Assembly: GCF_000283155.1 (NCBI RefSeq)
Contig: NW_004454182.1
Coordinates: 6,360,493-6,424,492 of the forward strand
Direction: 5' to 3'
DNA: 64,000 nt
Source: Ceratotherium simum simum
Taxonomy: Eukaryota; Chordata; Mammalia; Perissodactyla; Rhinocerotidae
Below, piece by piece: positions 61,924 through 64,000 of the stretch. The notes below the pieces were generated by a model, which had not been told where the DNA came from, did not search any database, and worked only from the letters and a program-made list of their open reading frames with translations. The position numbers and the translations under genes are program-made. The stretch's first letter is position 1. Each line of letters begins with the position of its first letter.

Positions 61924-64000
61924 GTAAAAGTAGGCTTTGTTGTCAATAAAATGAAAACTGCTAGTTTGCATTTTTAAAGTTATTCTGTTTCTTAAATTCA
62001 GCTGTTTAACTCTTTGACCACTTTTGTATTGATGTTTTACAGTGAAAAGAATTTTGAATGTAGATTACACTTATCTTGAAGTTTTTGAATTAGTGGGAAG
62101 AATAGCATTTTCTTCCCGATTTGCTTTAATCATTATTGATTGATTAATATGTACTAAAATTTGTAAGTAACTTAATGCATATTGAACATCATCTGAGCAC
62201 CTTATAAAACACCATGGATTTTCAAGTGTTTTACAAAGATTCTATGATAATTTCAGATGGTCTTATTCCTTTCGTGTAATAGATGTATCACACTTTCCTC
62301 TCAAACATGTATTCATTCTATTGAAAAGGTGTTATATATTTTTTTACTCAATGCCAGATTTACTCAGTAAAGAAATTATGGGGACATAAACATAAATATG
62401 GTGACATGAACTTTATCAGCTCAAGCCACGATTCCTCATCTACAAATGATGACCACTGAAATAAAGAGGCAGAGAGCTTTCACTGATAACCAAGGATGAA
62501 TTCGTTAGTGTGGTACTCAAAACAATTCAAATATCCTTATATTATAGATTCAAAGAACTTTAAAGTCATTTTGCTTGCATGAAAATCACCTCACAATAAC
62601 AGTCACAGATAGAGAGCCGCTATCAATAATTCCACAGGCTTTTTCATAATCTAATACTGGGTCATGGTGTATAAACTGGAAATTGTCATTTAAAAGAGGT
62701 CCCATTATGTCTAAGAGAAATTATTTAAATTACCTACCATAAAATTGGAGCTTAGACTTTTCCCAAGATCAACTATTGTGTTAGTGAATACAGAAATTCA
62801 AAAAATATGATAGATGGTTAATTAAAATTGACAATTGGATGAGCTTAAAGTTATACTTGATAATCAGTTTATTTACCCATGGAATTTCATGCTGGTTTTA
62901 ATTTGATTGATAAAATGATAACTGGAGGGTTTTCATGTATGCTTTTTTGTATTATGTAATTTTGTGAGAAATGTTCTTTCTATAACCTAAGAATATAAAT
63001 TATAAAGAAAAACTGATCATATACTAATAAAAAATCATCTTTAAAGAAAGATGAGTAAGAAAATTTGAACATGCTCTCTCTAATGTCATTGTGGATCAGG
63101 AAGTTTTCAGATTATAAATTACATAGTTATGAAATGTTTGAATATCATGCTTTGGTGTATTCGTTTTTTTGATTTAACATTTTTCATATCTAGATTATTA
63201 AAGTAAATATGATTAATCCTTACATTTCAAATACTTTTTACTGTGTACCAATGTCCAATTTTAAATTTTAGATTATAATTATGTTTGACTCCAGGTCATG
63301 TTATAGGTGACACTGTCTAGGATGTAATAACCAGATTCTCTTAAATGGAAGTGGGCTTCTGTAACTTTAATTATAGCAGATAGATTGAATTTATAGCATA
63401 GTCCAGTGAAATAGGAAAAAATATTTTTTCCATTGGAACCACTTATATGATTAAATTATTTTTGTATAATTCAAGAAATATACCTCTAAGCTAAGCACAA
63501 CAGTGAGCATGTAACCTATAAAGTAAATTCCAAAAAATAATTTCAGAAAAAAATTGTCTAATGTGTTATATACTTTAAAGGTTTATTTAAAGATTTAAGG
63601 TTGACTCTTTGCAAGTTATAATACTATATAAGATTAGGGAAATTAAAGGTGCAGTTTCAGGTTTTCTCATAATTCTTCTGGTATTTAAACACAATATACA
63701 TGATATCCACTTTTCTTTTCTACCACAATATATGTATTTAAGTAGGTTACGCATTTTCTTAAGCTCCACAGTTATTAGAGTTCCTTAGTCTGGTTTATTC
63801 AAGATCAGCCGAGCAAACAACTGTTTCGGAGTTCAGTGTTTAAATATGAAACATGCTATAAAGCCGCCCAAATTGAACATTTCTCTGTTTCTGGGGAACG
63901 TTAAATAAATCAACCTGAAATAATTAAAATTGGCCAGCCATTCAGAATAGTCACTTGAGTTTTGAAAGTCTTTGTGACCCTTTATAAAACTGTCCGTTTG
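61924..64000 (+). other. TENM3: TENM3 intron, 5' part, continuing past the window
   Basis: This is the sequence after the donor GTAAAAG of the last visible exon. It is AT-rich, unique-looking and without a recognisable exon, repeat or RNA gene. The short open frame near 63587-63769 (minus) has no support. Confidence 0.8.

Noticed and set aside
1..64000. CRISPR array, operon, viral gene or toxin system
   Set aside because: The sequence is intronic mammalian DNA. Its direct repeats are microsatellites and SINEs, and no regularly spaced array or intact viral gene is visible.

Overview
This window is mammalian nuclear DNA from inside one very large gene. The interspersed repeats point to an odd-toed ungulate (Perissodactyla, for example a horse-family animal or a rhinoceros). 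At least twelve copies of the tRNA-derived SINE family known from horses as ERE are present (core features: GGCCGGCCC-type head, TAGTGGTTAAG A box, GGTTCGGATCCCGGG B box, poly-A tail). They sit among older mammalian repeats (MIR, L2, L1, hAT and LTR fossils).

The only protein-coding gene I can support is TENM3 (teneurin-3, ODZ3), on the + strand. Three consecutive internal exons are visible: 20839-21077, 46821-46943 and 61709-61923. Each has AG/GT splice borders, and the reading phases join exactly (1 to 1, then 1 to 1, ending in phase 0). Together they encode the last part of the cytoplasmic domain, the single transmembrane helix, and the first extracellular stretch of this type II membrane adhesion receptor. 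The 5' exons lie upstream of the window. The EGF, NHL, YD-repeat and toxin-like domains lie downstream.

Layout: 1-20838 is the 3' part of an upstream intron. 21078-46820 is a 25.7 kb intron, 46944-61708 a 14.8 kb intron, and 61924-64000 the start of the next intron. The introns hold EREs, L1 3' fragments in both orientations, three decayed L2 stretches that were later split by MIR or LTR insertions, and several CA/GT microsatellites. They also hold one possible retropseudogene in antisense (36240-36765) and a few unexplained local duplications. Most other open frames lie in repeats or look like chance.

I see no bacterial genes, CRISPR array or novel multi-gene system. The points most worth a second look are: a ~90 bp segment copied from 11700 into the middle of a MIR at 14325; a 61 bp near-copy at 51877/53188; a head-to-head inverted ERE pair at 5910-6519; the symmetric 123 bp exon next to the membrane helix; and an in-frame ATG extension in front of the transmembrane exon. 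All identifications are by eye and memory, with no database search, so repeat boundaries are approximate unless a target-site duplication is quoted.
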